Positions 47,157-57,075 are shown, counted from the first letter of the stretch. The stretch is 64,000 bases of DNA from Mycobacterium sp. IS-1590 (GCF_001500025.1 NZ_LQIW01000023.1:248001-312000), one strand, 5' to 3'. A program made the numbers and translations. The notes: a model not told the origin generated them from the sequence alone.

Positions 47157-48553
47157 CCGACCTGCGGCTGTACGACACCATGAGCGGTGCCGTGCGCGAC
47201 TTCGTTCCCGTGCGCCCTGGGCACGCCTCGATCTACCTCTGCGGTGCCACGGTTCAGGGGCTGCCCCACATCGGGCACGTGCGCAGCGGAGTCGCGTTCG
47301 ACGTGCTTCGGCGCTGGTTGATGGCCAAGGGTTACGACGTCGCCTTCATCCGCAACGTCACCGACATCGACGACAAGATTCTCAACAAGGCCGCCGATGC
47401 CGGAAGGCCGTGGTGGGAGTGGGCCGCCACCTACGAACGCGCGTTCTCGGCCGCCTACGACGCGCTCGGGGTACTGCCGCCGTCGGCCGAACCGCGCGCC
47501 ACCGGCCACATCACCCAGATGGTCGAGCTGATCGAGCGGCTGATCGAGCGGGGCCACGCCTACGTCGGTGACGGCGATGTCTACTTCGACGTGCTCAGCC
47601 TGCCCGGCTACGGCAAGTTGTCCGGCCACCGGATCGACGACGTGCACCAGGGTGAGGGCGTCGCGACGGGCAAGCGTGACGACCGCGATTTCACCCTGTG
47701 GAAGGGCGCCAAACCCGGTGAACCGTCCTGGCCGACGCCATGGGGGCGCGGAAGGCCGGGCTGGCATACCGAGTGCGTCGCGATGTGCCAGGCTTATCTC
47801 GGCGCGGAGTTCGACATCCACGCGGGCGGCATGGATCTGGTGTTCCCTCATCACGAAAACGAGGTCGCGCAGGCCGAGGCGGCCGGCGAACCGTTCGCCC
47901 GGTACTGGCTGCACAACGGCTGGGTGACCATGGGCGGCGAGAAGATGAGCAAGTCGTTGGGCAACGTGCTGGCGATTCCCGCTGTGCTGCAGCGCGTCCG
48001 GGCCGCGGAGTTGCGGTATTACCTGGGCAGCGCGCATTACCGGTCGATGCTGGAGTTCTCCGAGACGGCGCTGCAGGACGCCGCGAAGGCCTATTCCGGT
48101 ATCGAAGACTTCCTGCACCGCGTCCGCAACCGGGTGGGCGCCGTCGTCCCCGGCGAGTGGACGCCGAAGTTCGGCGCGGCGCTCGACGACGACCTGTCCG
48201 TTCCGATCGCGCTGGCCGAGGTGCACGTCGCCCGCGCCGAGGGCAATCGTGCGCTGGACGCCGGCGACCACGAGACGGCCCTGACGCAGGCGATGTCGAT
48301 CCGCGCGATGTTGGGCATCCTCGGCGCGGACCCGCTCGACGAGCGCTGGGAATCCAAGGACGAGACGTCGGCCGCACTGGCCGCGGTCGACGTGTTGGTT
48401 CGCGCGGAGGTCGAGCGGCGCGAGGATGCCAGGGCACGGCGGGACTGGGCCGAGGCCGACGCGATCCGGGATCGGCTCAAGGAAGCCGGGATCGAGGTCA
48501 CCGACACCGCCGATGGCCCGCAGTGGACGCTGCTCGACGGGCACACGAAGTAG
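47153..48553 (+). CDS. cysS: cysteinyl-tRNA synthetase
   Basis: 466 aa, class I. HIGH motif in [16 protein letters not shown] in [10 protein letters not shown], zinc ligands including YLCGATV and the HTECVAMC segment with FPHHENE. The C-terminal DALR-like helical domain ends in [11 protein letters not shown]. It charges tRNA(Cys); the related MshC ligase of mycothiol synthesis is excluded by the full-length C-terminal domain. GTG 47153 is coupled to the small ORF. Corresponds to cysS1 (Rv3580c). Confidence 0.96.
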   Translation: MTDLRLYDTMSGAVRDFVPVRPGHASIYLCGATVQGLPHIGHVRSGVAFDVLRRWLMAKGYDVAFIRNVTDIDDKILNKAADAGRPWWEWAATYERAFSAAYDALGVLPPSAEPRATGHITQMVELIERLIERGHAYVGDGDVYFDVLSLPGYGKLSGHRIDDVHQGEGVATGKRDDRDFTLWKGAKPGEPSWPTPWGRGRPGWHTECVAMCQAYLGAEFDIHAGGMDLVFPHHENEVAQAEAAGEPFARYWLHNGWVTMGGEKMSKSLGNVLAIPAVLQRVRAAELRYYLGSAHYRSMLEFSETALQDAAKAYSGIEDFLHRVRNRVGAVVPGEWTPKFGAALDDDLSVPIALAEVHVARAEGNRALDAGDHETALTQAMSIRAMLGILGADPLDERWESKDETSAALAAVDVLVRAEVERREDARARRDWAEADAIRDRLKEAGIEVTDTADGPQWTLLDGHTK

Positions 48554-49498
48554 ATGGCCGGCAACTCGAGGCGCAGGGGCGCGGTCCGTAAGCCGGGAAC
48601 GAAGAAGGGGCCGACGGTCGGATCGGGCGGTGTGCGGCGCCGGGGTCTGGAAGGCCGCGGCGCCACTCCGCCCGCGCACATGCGTCCCAACCATCCAGCC
48701 GCGAAGCGGGCGGCCAGGGCGGCGAAAACCCAGCCGCGCCGGCAGGGTAAGAAGACCGACGACACCGAGGTGGTACTCGGGCGCAATCCCGTCCTGGAGT
48801 GCCTGCGCGCCGACGTGCCCGCGACCGCGTTGTTCGTCGCACTGGGCACCGACGCCGACGAGCGGTTGACCGAATCCGTGCAGCTCGCCGCCGACGCGGG
48901 CATTTCGATCCTCGAGGTGCCGCGCCACGACCTCGACCGCATCGCCGCCAACGGTCTGCATCAGGGTGTGGCGCTTCAGGTTCCGCCGTACTCGTACGCC
49001 CATCCAGACGATCTGCTCGCAGCCGTCACGGCCGATGGCGGACCGGCGCTGCTGGTGGCGCTGGACAACATCTCCGATCCGCGCAATCTCGGTGCGATCG
49101 TGCGTTCGGTCGCCGCGTTCGGCGGCCATGGAGTCCTGATTCCGCAGCGGCGCTCGGCGTCGGTCACCGCGGTCGCGTGGCGAACCAGTGCAGGTGCCGC
49201 CGCCCGGATTCCGGTTGCGCGGGCCACGAATCTCACTCGCACACTGAAGAACTGGGCCGACGCGGGTCTGCAGATCGTCGGCCTGGACGCCGGCGGAGAC
49301 ACCACGGTCGACGGACTGGACGGGTCCGGGCCGATCGTCGTCGTGGTCGGCTCCGAGGGCAAGGGGTTGTCGCGTCTGGTAAGGGAGACCTGCGACGCGG
49401 TGGTGTCCATTCCGATGGCGGGACCCACGGAGTCGCTGAACGCCTCGGTGGCCGCGGGTGTCGTGCTCGCCGAGATCGCCCGCCAGCGCCGAGGTTAG
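48554..49498 (+). CDS. rlmB: 23S rRNA (guanosine-2'-O)-methyltransferase RlmB (SpoU family)
   Basis: 314 aa. A basic disordered N-terminal 70 residues, an L30e-like substrate domain ([13 protein letters not shown]), then the SPOUT knot: [31 protein letters not shown] and [18 protein letters not shown]. It methylates the ribose of a G in 23S rRNA. Starts immediately after the cysS stop. Its 3' end overlaps the convergent permease gene by 4 nt. Corresponds to Rv3579c; the exact rRNA site is inferred. Confidence 0.9.
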   Translation: MAGNSRRRGAVRKPGTKKGPTVGSGGVRRRGLEGRGATPPAHMRPNHPAAKRAARAAKTQPRRQGKKTDDTEVVLGRNPVLECLRADVPATALFVALGTDADERLTESVQLAADAGISILEVPRHDLDRIAANGLHQGVALQVPPYSYAHPDDLLAAVTADGGPALLVALDNISDPRNLGAIVRSVAAFGGHGVLIPQRRSASVTAVAWRTSAGAAARIPVARATNLTRTLKNWADAGLQIVGLDAGGDTTVDGLDGSGPIVVVVGSEGKGLSRLVRETCDAVVSIPMAGPTESLNASVAAGVVLAEIARQRRG

Positions 49499-50733
49499 GG
49501 GCCGAACAGCCGCAGCCCCGCCCACAGACCGGCGACCGCAGCCACCAACGTGACCGGAACCGTGCACAGCCCGACCCGACTGAATTCGGTTGCGCTTGTC
49601 GTCATCTCGCGGCGTACGACACTGCGCCACAGCAGGTTGGCCAGCGAGCCGACGTAGGTGAGATTCGGGCCGATGTTCACTCCGATCAGCACCGCCAACA
49701 CAGCGCCGGGCCCGGCCGCCGACACCAACGGCAGCAGCACCAGCACCGCGGGCAGGTTGTTGACCACGTTGGACAGCACCGCGGCGACGGCCGCGATCCC
49801 GAGCAGGGCCAGCATTCCGTGACCGCTGGGCAACAGGCCGCGCATCGCGCTGTCGAGACCGTTGACCATCACCGCGTCGACCACGATGCCCAGACACAGC
49901 ACGAACAACAGAAACGGCACATCGGCTGCGGCTGCCATCCGGGCCACGGTCGTATGACGCCGGGCCAGGCTCCGGCCGCCGAGCACGATGACTCCGCCGA
50001 GCGCCGCCCAGGCCGGCGAGACTCCGAGCATCGAGGTGACGACGAATCCGGCCAGCGTCAAACCCAATACGACAAGGGGGAACACGGGAACGTGCACCCC
50101 CTCCGCGGGCACCGGCCGGGGTGCGACCGACAGCTGATCCCTGAAAAGCCAACGCAGCAAGATGAATTCGACGAGGATGGCCGACAGCCACGGCAGCGTC
50201 ATCAGCGCGGCGAAGTGCAGGAAGGTGATGCCCGCCGCGGTGAACGCCAGCAGGTTGGTCAGGTTCGACACCGGCAGAAGCAGCGACGCGCTGTTGGCCA
50301 GGTGTGCGGTCGCATAGGCATGCGGGGTGGCGGGCACCGACAGCATGCGGGTGGTCGCAAGCACGACGGGGGTCAGCAACAGCACGGTGGCGTCCAGGCT
50401 CAGGATCGCCGTCGTCGCCGCCGCGATCGCGAAGACCCCTGCCAGCAAGCGGTTCTGGTTGCCGTCAGCGGCACGCGCCAACACCGCACCCGCGGCGCGG
50501 AACACCCCCTCGTCGGCGCACAGTCGCGCCAACACCAGAACGACCGCCAGAAAGCCGACCACCGGCAACAGGCGGCCGACCTCCGCCGCGGCGTCGCTCA
50601 GTGAGATGACGTCGGTGCCGATCAGCAGCGCCGCCGCGGGAACCGCCACCACGGCTTCCGGCCACTTGTGCGGGCGCGCCACCGCGAAGACCAGCACGAC
50701 CGCCAGGGCGGCCACGGCCAGGATCAGGTCCAC
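49495..50733 (-). CDS. arsB2: ArsB/SLC13-type anion permease
   Basis: 412 aa with about 11-12 membrane helices. The ion-transporter-superfamily arsenite/anion permease fold is suggested by the repeated [13 protein letters not shown] and [17 protein letters not shown] signatures, one in each half. It matches ArsB2 (Rv3578) in position. No ArsR or ArsC is nearby, so arsenite export is not shown; it may carry another anion. GTG 50733 overlaps the MBL gene end by 10 nt. Confidence 0.82.
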   Translation of the reverse strand: MDLILAVAALAVVLVFAVARPHKWPEAVVAVPAAALLIGTDVISLSDAAAEVGRLLPVVGFLAVVLVLARLCADEGVFRAAGAVLARAADGNQNRLLAGVFAIAAATTAILSLDATVLLLTPVVLATTRMLSVPATPHAYATAHLANSASLLLPVSNLTNLLAFTAAGITFLHFAALMTLPWLSAILVEFILLRWLFRDQLSVAPRPVPAEGVHVPVFPLVVLGLTLAGFVVTSMLGVSPAWAALGGVIVLGGRSLARRHTTVARMAAAADVPFLLFVLCLGIVVDAVMVNGLDSAMRGLLPSGHGMLALLGIAAVAAVLSNVVNNLPAVLVLLPLVSAAGPGAVLAVLIGVNIGPNLTYVGSLANLLWRSVVRREMTTSATEFSRVGLCTVPVTLVAAVAGLWAGLRLFGP

Positions 50734-51644
50734 GGATCGGCACGCTGCCACAGCGTGGGCAGGTGCAATGCGACCCCGTCGTCGTGGGCCAGCCGCGACA
50801 ACACCTGCATCGAGACATCGAGGTCGTCGGCCGCGTAGGGGAGCGCGCGCAGTGGTTCGTGCAGCGGACGAAAGAAGTCGTCCCAGTGGATGAGCACCAC
50901 GCGGCGCGCGCCCACGGTCCGCACGGTTTCTCGCCAGTAGTCGACGAGGTAGCGCTCCGATTGCAGGCCGAGCTGGCCGACTCCGAGGTATACGATGTCG
51001 GCGCGTCGTCCGGTCAGCGCGCCGGGAACAAACCCGGCACTGCCCACGATCAGCAGGCGACGATCCGACGGGCGGTGGTGAACCAGCGTGGACCACGCCT
51101 CACCGCACCGGTATGCCGACACCTTGACCGGCGGAATGACCGGCCGCGTGATCACCCCCGGAAACCGGTCGGGCGGACAGTGATTGCCCTCGACGAGCGT
51201 GACGTCATAAGGACCCAGCTCGACGGTGCCGCCAGGGCGGGCGACCACCAGCCGGTCCTCCGGCAACCCGTGTCCGCGGCCAACGTGGGCGGCCGACTGG
51301 CCGCCGACGAGACGTGCGCCGGTCCGCTCGGCGACCACCGCGCTGTCCATCGCGTGGTCGTAGTGTGTGTGCACGGGAACGACGGCCTCCAGCCGGTCGA
51401 TCTGCAGGCGGGTGAGGCAGCCGTCGATGCGCGGCTCCGACGGTGACAGCCGCCGAAAGCCCACGTCGCGCAGGCTTGGGCGGGAGAAGAAGCCGTCGGT
51501 CAGCAGCGCCGATTCACCGTCGTCGATGAGCAGCGTCGTGACACCCGCCCAGGTGACCGTCACCGGCGTGCTCGGCGTGGCCGTAGGCGTGTCGAAGTAG
51601 TTCTCGTAATCCGTCAGGTTCGGCCGGCCGAGCTTCAGACGCAT
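50724..51644 (-). CDS. MBL-fold metallo-hydrolase
   Basis: 306 aa. The metallo-beta-lactamase motif reads HTHYDHAMD, with further ligand candidates in EGNHCPPD and the late VLIHWDDF. Cytosolic. The family is broad (lactonases, phosphodiesterases, L-ascorbate-6-P-like enzymes), so no substrate is given. ATG 51644 has TAGAGT 6 nt upstream. Corresponds to Rv3577. Confidence 0.85.
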   Translation of the reverse strand: MRLKLGRPNLTDYENYFDTPTATPSTPVTVTWAGVTTLLIDDGESALLTDGFFSRPSLRDVGFRRLSPSEPRIDGCLTRLQIDRLEAVVPVHTHYDHAMDSAVVAERTGARLVGGQSAAHVGRGHGLPEDRLVVARPGGTVELGPYDVTLVEGNHCPPDRFPGVITRPVIPPVKVSAYRCGEAWSTLVHHRPSDRRLLIVGSAGFVPGALTGRRADIVYLGVGQLGLQSERYLVDYWRETVRTVGARRVVLIHWDDFFRPLHEPLRALPYAADDLDVSMQVLSRLAHDDGVALHLPTLWQRADPWT

Positions 51645-51650
51645 GCGGCC

Positions 51651-51656
51651 ACTCTA
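51651..51656 (-). promoter_or_regulatory. -10 box of a leaderless promoter
   Basis: TAGAGT on the minus strand lies 6 nt before ATG 51644 of the MBL gene. Confidence 0.45.
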
Positions 51657-51754
51657 GGCGGGGCGATTCCGGTAGCGGCATCGGAATTCCTCCACCCCCT
51701 CCCCGCAGTCGGATCGTCGGGCGAGCCAGCAAGGCGTCGGCGATGGTGCCGTTT

Positions 51755-52936
51755 TCAACGGTCCTCTCCGTCGTGGCGGGTGGGGACTCCGCCGGCGTGG
51801 TCAGTTATGCCGTCACACGGGTCTTCGTGCCAGTCGCCGAAAGGATCGGTGTAACTCGACCATTCGGCGGGTCGACTCCATTCCGCGTCGGTGAGCAGCG
51901 CGGAGCGCAACGCGTCGACGATGTTCTCCGGTTCAGCCCCGCACACCAGCACGGTGATCGACACATGCCGGTCGCCGAGACGGTCGTGCCAGTCGGCGGC
52001 GGCCAGCGCCGCGCGTTGGGGGTCGGTGTAGGCCTGTTCCGCGGCACTCATCGCCGCCAGCCAGCGTCCCGCGTATTCGAATCGCATTCCACCGCCCGAT
52101 GATTCGAGCCACATCACGTCGTCGAACCGGTTGGCCAACCACAGCCTCCCCCTTGTGCGCACCACACCGTCCAGCAGCACGTCAAGAGCCGCATGCAGGC
52201 GCTCTGGTTGAAACGGACGGCGTGCGGAGAACAGCAACAACCCGACGTCGCCGTCGGCGTCCAGCGACGGCTGGCCGGCGAGCAGCGGATCGTGTGGACT
52301 GGCACTGCGCCCGCGCCTGCTGTCGGGATCGAGGTTGTCCAACGCCACCCCGACACGATGGGCCCCGACAGTCAGACGCGACCGAGGTGCCAGACGTCGC
52401 AACACTTTCAGCGTTTGCGCGTGCGGTTCGTCGAGTACGAGTGCGTCGGCGAACTCGGCCTGCCCGACCACCACCTGTGCCGCGGGCCGCCCGTCCGCAA
52501 GGTCTTCGTCGCCAGTGGCCTGATCCAACCAGAGTGCGGCATCGATTGCCGTGACCACCGCGTCGATCCGGACCTCGAGTGCCGCTGGACCGTCGATGTA
52601 GCCGGGGCCCACCCGAACACGAACATTGTCGATCGCCCAGCAGAGGGGCTCGGGCTCGAGCCATGGCATGAGTTGCACCGCAATGCGATTGACATCGCCG
52701 CGGCGGTGGAGGCGGCGCAGCAGCACCAGCAGGTCCTCGCGCACGGTGCAGGTCACGCAGCCGCGGAGCAATTCGATTGGCCATTCCGAGGTCTTTGACG
52801 ACGTCGTGACGCTGCGCACGACAACCTGACCGTCGTAGCGGTGCCGCACCACCACCGTTCCACTCGCACGCGCCAGTGCCTCGGCGATGCCGTCGGTGTC
52901 GCCTTGTCCGCAGATCAGCACGACCGGAGTGCGCAC
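51755..52936 (-). CDS. mrf: Mrf/CobW-like zinc-regulated protein
   Basis: 393 aa. CobW/YciC-type protein whose C-terminal CobW-C domain (residues 230-355) is clear, but the N-terminal Walker A is degenerate: ICGQGDTDG has no GKS. The CobW metal motif is reduced to CVTC (RGCVTCTVREDLL). These traits match mycobacterial Mrf, which recruits the hibernation factor MPY to ribosomes under zinc starvation and is normally in a Zur operon with alternative ribosomal proteins, none of which are here. GTG 52936 follows AGGAGG; a Fur-family box lies just upstream. Confidence 0.78.
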   Translation of the reverse strand: MRTPVVLICGQGDTDGIAEALARASGTVVVRHRYDGQVVVRSVTTSSKTSEWPIELLRGCVTCTVREDLLVLLRRLHRRGDVNRIAVQLMPWLEPEPLCWAIDNVRVRVGPGYIDGPAALEVRIDAVVTAIDAALWLDQATGDEDLADGRPAAQVVVGQAEFADALVLDEPHAQTLKVLRRLAPRSRLTVGAHRVGVALDNLDPDSRRGRSASPHDPLLAGQPSLDADGDVGLLLFSARRPFQPERLHAALDVLLDGVVRTRGRLWLANRFDDVMWLESSGGGMRFEYAGRWLAAMSAAEQAYTDPQRAALAAADWHDRLGDRHVSITVLVCGAEPENIVDALRSALLTDAEWSRPAEWSSYTDPFGDWHEDPCDGITDHAGGVPTRHDGEDR

Positions 52937-52950
52937 ACAACCTCCTGATG

Positions 52951-52972
52951 TTGAAAATGATTTTCATTAACG
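52951..52972. promoter_or_regulatory. candidate Zur (FurB) box between mrf and whiB
   Basis: A 7-1-7 palindrome, TGAAAAT-G-ATTTTCA (52952-52966), the Fur/Zur operator layout, lies 15 nt before the mrf GTG and 134 nt before the divergent whiB ATG. It shares 16 of 22 positions with the element before znuA. Zur, with zinc, should repress both sides. Confidence 0.7.
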
Positions 52973-53099
52973 TTAGCGTACCGAGAGACCAAGGTCGTCG
53001 GAAACGAACAACGCGCCCGTGCGGTGGCTCGCTACGCCGAGTGCCGCGCCGAGTGCAATTCGCAGGCCGGCGTGGGCCGTTCAGGAATTCGGGAGATGT

Positions 53100-53399
53100 A
53101 TGGAGACGAGAGAAACGCAACGCCACCGACATACCCGGCGGCCCTGCGCAGAGGATTTCGAGTGGCAGTTGTACGCCAGATGTCGCGGGCTGCCCACGGA
53201 GATGTTCTTCGCTTCCGACGGCGAGCGCGGCCAAGTCAGAGCGGCTCGTGAGGAGCGCGCGAAGAATGTCTGTCGGTCGTGCCCGGTGCAGCGGGACTGC
53301 CTGCGGTACGCCGTGACCTCGGTACAGGCCTGGGGCGTGTGGGGTGCGACGACGCCACGGGAGCGGCAAGTCGATGTGTGGCAGGATCACGTGTCATAG
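53100..53399 (+). CDS. WhiB-family Fe-S transcription factor
   Basis: 99 aa. The four cluster cysteines are spaced C-x29-C-x2-C-x5-C (ARCRG ... NVCRSCPVQRDC), followed by the GVWG turn of GVWGATTPRER that binds sigma factor or DNA. ATG 53100 is chosen because GGGAG precedes it and the Wbl domain starts soon after; a longer frame from 53019 is less likely. It diverges from mrf and ends 6 nt before a cobalamin riboswitch helix. I cannot assign a WhiB number. Confidence 0.88.
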   Translation: METRETQRHRHTRRPCAEDFEWQLYARCRGLPTEMFFASDGERGQVRAAREERAKNVCRSCPVQRDCLRYAVTSVQAWGVWGATTPRERQVDVWQDHVS

Positions 53400-53404
53400 G
53401 CGAC

Positions 53405-53505
53405 GGCGACCCGAGGAAGCCGGTGTGAATCCGGTGCGGTCCCGCCACTGTGACCGGCGAGGTCTTTGAGATCGAGCCGGGAGCCAGATACTCACCGCGG
53501 TCGCC
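53405..53505 (+). promoter_or_regulatory. cobalamin riboswitch upstream of the btu operon
   Basis: P1 pairs GGCGACC (53405-53411) with GGTCGCC (53499-53505). The core has GCCGGTGTGAATCCGG (53419-53434), the B12-box-like GGTCCCGCCACTGTGACC (53438-53455) and GAGCCAGATACTC (53481-53493). Every hallmark of the class is present. About 95 nt of leader follow before btuF. No promoter is evident between whiB and this element, so it may be on the whiB transcript. Confidence 0.93.
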
Positions 53506-53600
53506 TCCTCATGAGACTGGGGCGGATTTCCCCGGTGAGGCTGATCTCGGCGTACCGAGAGCGCTTCCCGTGGTGTCCGCGCACGACGGAAGGCACGGGA

Positions 53601-54581
53601 ATGGCGCAGCGTCGACATCGGCTGGCGGCTGTGATCCTGGTACTGCTGCTCCCTTCGTGCGGTACCGCGACCCGGCCAGCCGGCACCACCGCTGACGGCG
53701 CGGTGGCCGGATTCCCCGTGACCGTCACCAATTGCGGCATCACCACGACTTACCACCGTCCACCTCGCCGGGCGGTGGCACTGAACCAGCACTCGGTCGA
53801 GACGATGCTGGCGCTGGGACTGGAGAAATCGATGGTGGGCACCGCATTCCTCGACGATCAGGTGCTGCCCGAATATCGGGACGCCTACGAGGCCATACCG
53901 GTGATAGCCGAGGAATACCCGTCATACGAGACTCTGCTCACCGCCGAACCCGACTTCGTCTACGGCGGTTGGGCCAGCGCCTTCGACGAGAAGGAGGGGC
54001 GCGGGCGGGAACGATTGAGGGATGTCGGCATCGACACCCACCTCAACATCGAGAACTGCTCTGCCGAACCGATGACGTTGTCTGGGGTGGACGACGAAAT
54101 ACGCACTGTCGGAGAGATATTCGGCGCCCGCGACCGAGCCGACCGGGAGGTCGAACGGCAACGGCGGATCCTGCAGGAAACCCGCCACCGAGTCCGCGAC
54201 GTGGTGCCGGTCGACATAGCCGTCTACGACAGCGGTGAGGCCACGGTGTTCACCTCGGGCGGGCAGGGTATCGGCAACCAGATCATCGAAGCCGCTGGTG
54301 GGCGCAACCTGTTCGGCGACGTGCCGAAGGTATGGGCCGACGTCTCATTCGAACAATTCGCCGAGCGGGTACCCCAGGTCATCCTGATCTACGACTACGG
54401 CGATCAATCGGTCGAGCAGAAGAAGCGCTTCCTGCTGGACAATCCGGTGCTGCAGCGGGTGCCCGCCGTCCGCGATCAACGCTTCGCGGTCCTGCCGCTG
54501 TCGGAGATCACCGCGGGCGTCCGGGTAGGCCGCGCCGTGAAATCACCTGCCCAGCAGCTGTATCCGGAGTCGACCGGATGA
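53601..54581 (+). CDS. btuF: corrinoid ABC transporter substrate-binding lipoprotein
   Basis: 326 aa. Signal peptide ending in LLLPSC gives a lipoprotein; the rest is a class III periplasmic-binding fold of the BtuF/FecB type (RRAVALNQHSVETMLALGLE at the start of lobe 1, then EPDFVYGGW). Cobalamin as substrate is inferred from the riboswitch and from btuC/btuD; sequence alone would also allow a ferric siderophore. ATG 53601; the start overlaps none of the riboswitch. ATGA overlap with btuC. Confidence 0.85.
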   Translation: MAQRRHRLAAVILVLLLPSCGTATRPAGTTADGAVAGFPVTVTNCGITTTYHRPPRRAVALNQHSVETMLALGLEKSMVGTAFLDDQVLPEYRDAYEAIPVIAEEYPSYETLLTAEPDFVYGGWASAFDEKEGRGRERLRDVGIDTHLNIENCSAEPMTLSGVDDEIRTVGEIFGARDRADREVERQRRILQETRHRVRDVVPVDIAVYDSGEATVFTSGGQGIGNQIIEAAGGRNLFGDVPKVWADVSFEQFAERVPQVILIYDYGDQSVEQKKRFLLDNPVLQRVPAVRDQRFAVLPLSEITAGVRVGRAVKSPAQQLYPESTG

Positions 54582-55648
54582 CGGCCGTCGCCCTGGCCAG
54601 GCCGGTGCGGTCCGCGCCACCGCGCCGCCAACGCGTTCCTTACGGCCTCGTGCTGACGATGCTCGTGGCGCTGCTTCTGGTGTGCGTGACCGCGGGGGTC
54701 ACCGTCGGATCGGCTGCCCTTCCACCCGGTCAGGTCTGGCAGATCCTGCTGCACCGACTCAATCCGCTGTTCGTCGATCCGACATGGTCGCCGGTGCGGG
54801 CTTCCATCGTTCTGGACGCACGGCTCCCCAGAGTTGCGCTGGCCGCGGTCATCGGGGCCGGCTTGGCGAGCGCCGGAATGGTGTTGCAGGCGGTCGTGCG
54901 CAACCCCCTGGCCGACCCGATGCTTCTGGGGGTGTCATCGGGGGCGTCGGTGGGTGCGGTGGCGGTGCTGGTGGCCGGCGCCGGGCTCGGCTTGTTCGTG
55001 CTGCCGCTGGCGGCGTTCCTCGGAGCCTTGGCCGCATTGGTCGCCGTCTACCTGCTCGCGCGTACGGATGGCCGGATGACCACGCTACGACTGATACTCG
55101 CCGGTGTCGCGGTCGCGGAGGTGCTGTCGGCCCTGGCCAGTCTGTTGATCGTCACCTCCGACGACCCGCACAAGGCTCAGTCCGCGGTGCGCTGGATGCT
55201 GGGCGGCCTCGGTGGAGCGACCTGGTCGACCGTGTGGATCCCGGCTCTCGCCGTGGCTGTCGGCAGTGCGGTGCTGCTCGCGGTCACCCGGTCGCTGAAT
55301 CTGCTGTACACCGGTGAAGAGGCCGCTGCGGCACTGGGTTTGGATGTTCACCGCTTCCGCGCGGCCATGTTCGTGGTGGTCGCGTTGATGGTGGGCGCCA
55401 TGGTTGCGGTCAGCGGTGCGATCGGCTTCGTGGGCCTGATCATGCCGCACATCGTACGGATGCTCGTCGGCGCCGACCACCGTCGCGCCCTTCCCGCGGC
55501 CGCGCTGCTGGGCGCCTCGTTCCTCATCGTGTGCGACATTGCCGCCCGCACCGTCGCCGCACCGGAGGAACTGCCGGTCGGCGCCCTCACCGCGCTGGTG
55601 GGAGGCCCGTACTTCCTGTGGCTCATGCGGCGCAAGGTTTCGGCGTGA
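54578..55648 (+). CDS. btuC: corrinoid ABC transporter permease (FecCD/BtuC family)
   Basis: 356 aa with nine or ten membrane helices. FecCD-family signatures: LPRVALAAVIGAGLASAGMV, QAVVRNPLADPMLLGVSSGA, and near the end GAIGFVGLIMPHIVRMLVG, the loop contacting the ATPase. ATG overlaps the btuF stop and the 3' end overlaps btuD (GTGA). Acts in the cytoplasmic membrane. Confidence 0.9.
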   Translation: MTAVALARPVRSAPPRRQRVPYGLVLTMLVALLLVCVTAGVTVGSAALPPGQVWQILLHRLNPLFVDPTWSPVRASIVLDARLPRVALAAVIGAGLASAGMVLQAVVRNPLADPMLLGVSSGASVGAVAVLVAGAGLGLFVLPLAAFLGALAALVAVYLLARTDGRMTTLRLILAGVAVAEVLSALASLLIVTSDDPHKAQSAVRWMLGGLGGATWSTVWIPALAVAVGSAVLLAVTRSLNLLYTGEEAAAALGLDVHRFRAAMFVVVALMVGAMVAVSGAIGFVGLIMPHIVRMLVGADHRRALPAAALLGASFLIVCDIAARTVAAPEELPVGALTALVGGPYFLWLMRRKVSA

Positions 55649-56427
55649 CCGGCGGAATCCACCTCGACGACGTGACCGTGTCGAAGGGGCGAAAGACGAT
55701 GATCCACAACGTGTCCCTGCGAGTGCAGCCCGGCGAGATGGTGGCTGTGGCCGGACCCAATGGCGCTGGCAAGACCACGCTGTTGCGCACCCTCTACCGC
55801 GCTCAACGGCCGACGTCGGGGCGCGTGCTGGTGGGCGGTGAGGATCTCTGGCAGATGTCGGCCAAGCGTGCGGCCCGCCGGATCGCGGCCGTGTTGCAGG
55901 ACGCCCCCGGCGATTTCGCCCTGACCGTGTACGACGTGGTCGCGATGGGCCGAACCCCGTACAAGCGCGCATTCGATGGCGACGACGCCGACGATCGCCG
56001 CATCATCGCCCGCGCGCTCGGGGCCGTGAACGTAACCGGTCTGGCGAACGAACCGTTCGACCGGCTCTCGGGCGGTCAGAAGCAGCGGGTGATGATCGCG
56101 CGCGCACTGACGCAGCGGACGGACACGATCGTGTTGGACGAACCCACCAACCACCTCGATCTGCGCCACCAGCACGATGCCCTGCACCGGCTACGGACAA
56201 CAGGCGCCACCGTCGTGGCGGCATTGCACGATCTCAATCTCGCTGCGGCATACTGCGACCGGATCTGCATCCTCGATTCGGGCGGCCTCGTGGCGATCGG
56301 CACCCCCGCGCAGGTGCTGACCGTTGACATGCTCGCCGAGGTCTACGGCGTCACAGCCCGGGTCGGACTCGACACGAACACCGACCGGATACGGGTCGAT
56401 GTGACACCGAGGGAGCCGGCCCGGTGA
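55645..56427 (+). CDS. btuD: corrinoid ABC transporter ATP-binding protein
   Basis: 260 aa. Walker A GPNGAGKTT, signature LSGGQKQRVMIARAL, Walker B IVLDEPTNHLD and H-loop HDLN. Closest in layout to FecE/BtuD ATPases. GTG overlaps the btuC stop, and the 3' end overlaps the FhuF-like gene. Supplies energy for uptake. Confidence 0.92.
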   Translation: MTGGIHLDDVTVSKGRKTMIHNVSLRVQPGEMVAVAGPNGAGKTTLLRTLYRAQRPTSGRVLVGGEDLWQMSAKRAARRIAAVLQDAPGDFALTVYDVVAMGRTPYKRAFDGDDADDRRIIARALGAVNVTGLANEPFDRLSGGQKQRVMIARALTQRTDTIVLDEPTNHLDLRHQHDALHRLRTTGATVVAALHDLNLAAAYCDRICILDSGGLVAIGTPAQVLTVDMLAEVYGVTARVGLDTNTDRIRVDVTPREPAR

Positions 56428-57074
56428 GAATCGACGGTCACCTCGCCGAGATCGCCCGCTTCGGGGGGTTCTTCGCCATCGCCCACGGGCCCGCCGAACC
56501 CGGTTGGCGGGCGGTGACGGACCATTACGCCGACGGATACCAGGACCTCATCGAGGCGACGGCCGCGCGCTACCGTACCAGCGATCTTCGCATCAGCGCG
56601 TCGGCGGTGCAGTTGAGCCACGCGTCGAGGCTGTGGTCGCCGGTGCTCGCGTGCGCCCTCGCACACGGCGTCGTGCCCGATCTCACGGGTCTGCAGCGAG
56701 CGCCGGACAGCCCGGCGCTGAGACTGCCTGTCCCCGAGGGTGACCGGCTGAACGGTGACCGATCGGCCATGCTGTACCGCATCGTCGTCGAAGATCACCT
56801 GGAGCGGATGGCCGACGGGCTGCGCGTCAAGGTCGCGCCCGGCCTGCTCTACGGCAACATCGCCTCGGCGTTGGTGGCCGCGACCCGGGCGCTGTACTCG
56901 GTGCGGCCCCCGTTGCGCGATTCGGCGACCGTGCTGGCACGATCGCTGCTGGCGACCGGCAAGCTCGCCGGCACCGGAACGGTCAAGCACAACTTGGCGT
57001 TTCGTCGCCGCAGCTGTTGTCTTTACTACCGCGTGAGCGACGGATCGAAGTGCGGGGATTGTGCGTTGCGATGA
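56424..57074 (+). CDS. FhuF-like (2Fe-2S) protein in the B12-uptake operon
   Basis: 216 aa. The C-terminus carries the FhuF-type cluster motif CC-x10-C-x2-C (RRSCCLYYRV ... KCGDCAL); the N-terminal part is the FhuF/IucA-like region. FhuF proteins reduce ferric siderophores. Being the last gene of a cobalamin-riboswitch operon, GTGA-coupled to the ATPase, it is more likely to act on the imported corrinoid, for example reducing the cobalt. That role is inference. Confidence 0.8.
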   Translation: MRIDGHLAEIARFGGFFAIAHGPAEPGWRAVTDHYADGYQDLIEATAARYRTSDLRISASAVQLSHASRLWSPVLACALAHGVVPDLTGLQRAPDSPALRLPVPEGDRLNGDRSAMLYRIVVEDHLERMADGLRVKVAPGLLYGNIASALVAATRALYSVRPPLRDSATVLARSLLATGKLAGTGTVKHNLAFRRRSCCLYYRVSDGSKCGDCALR

Positions 57075-57075
57075 C

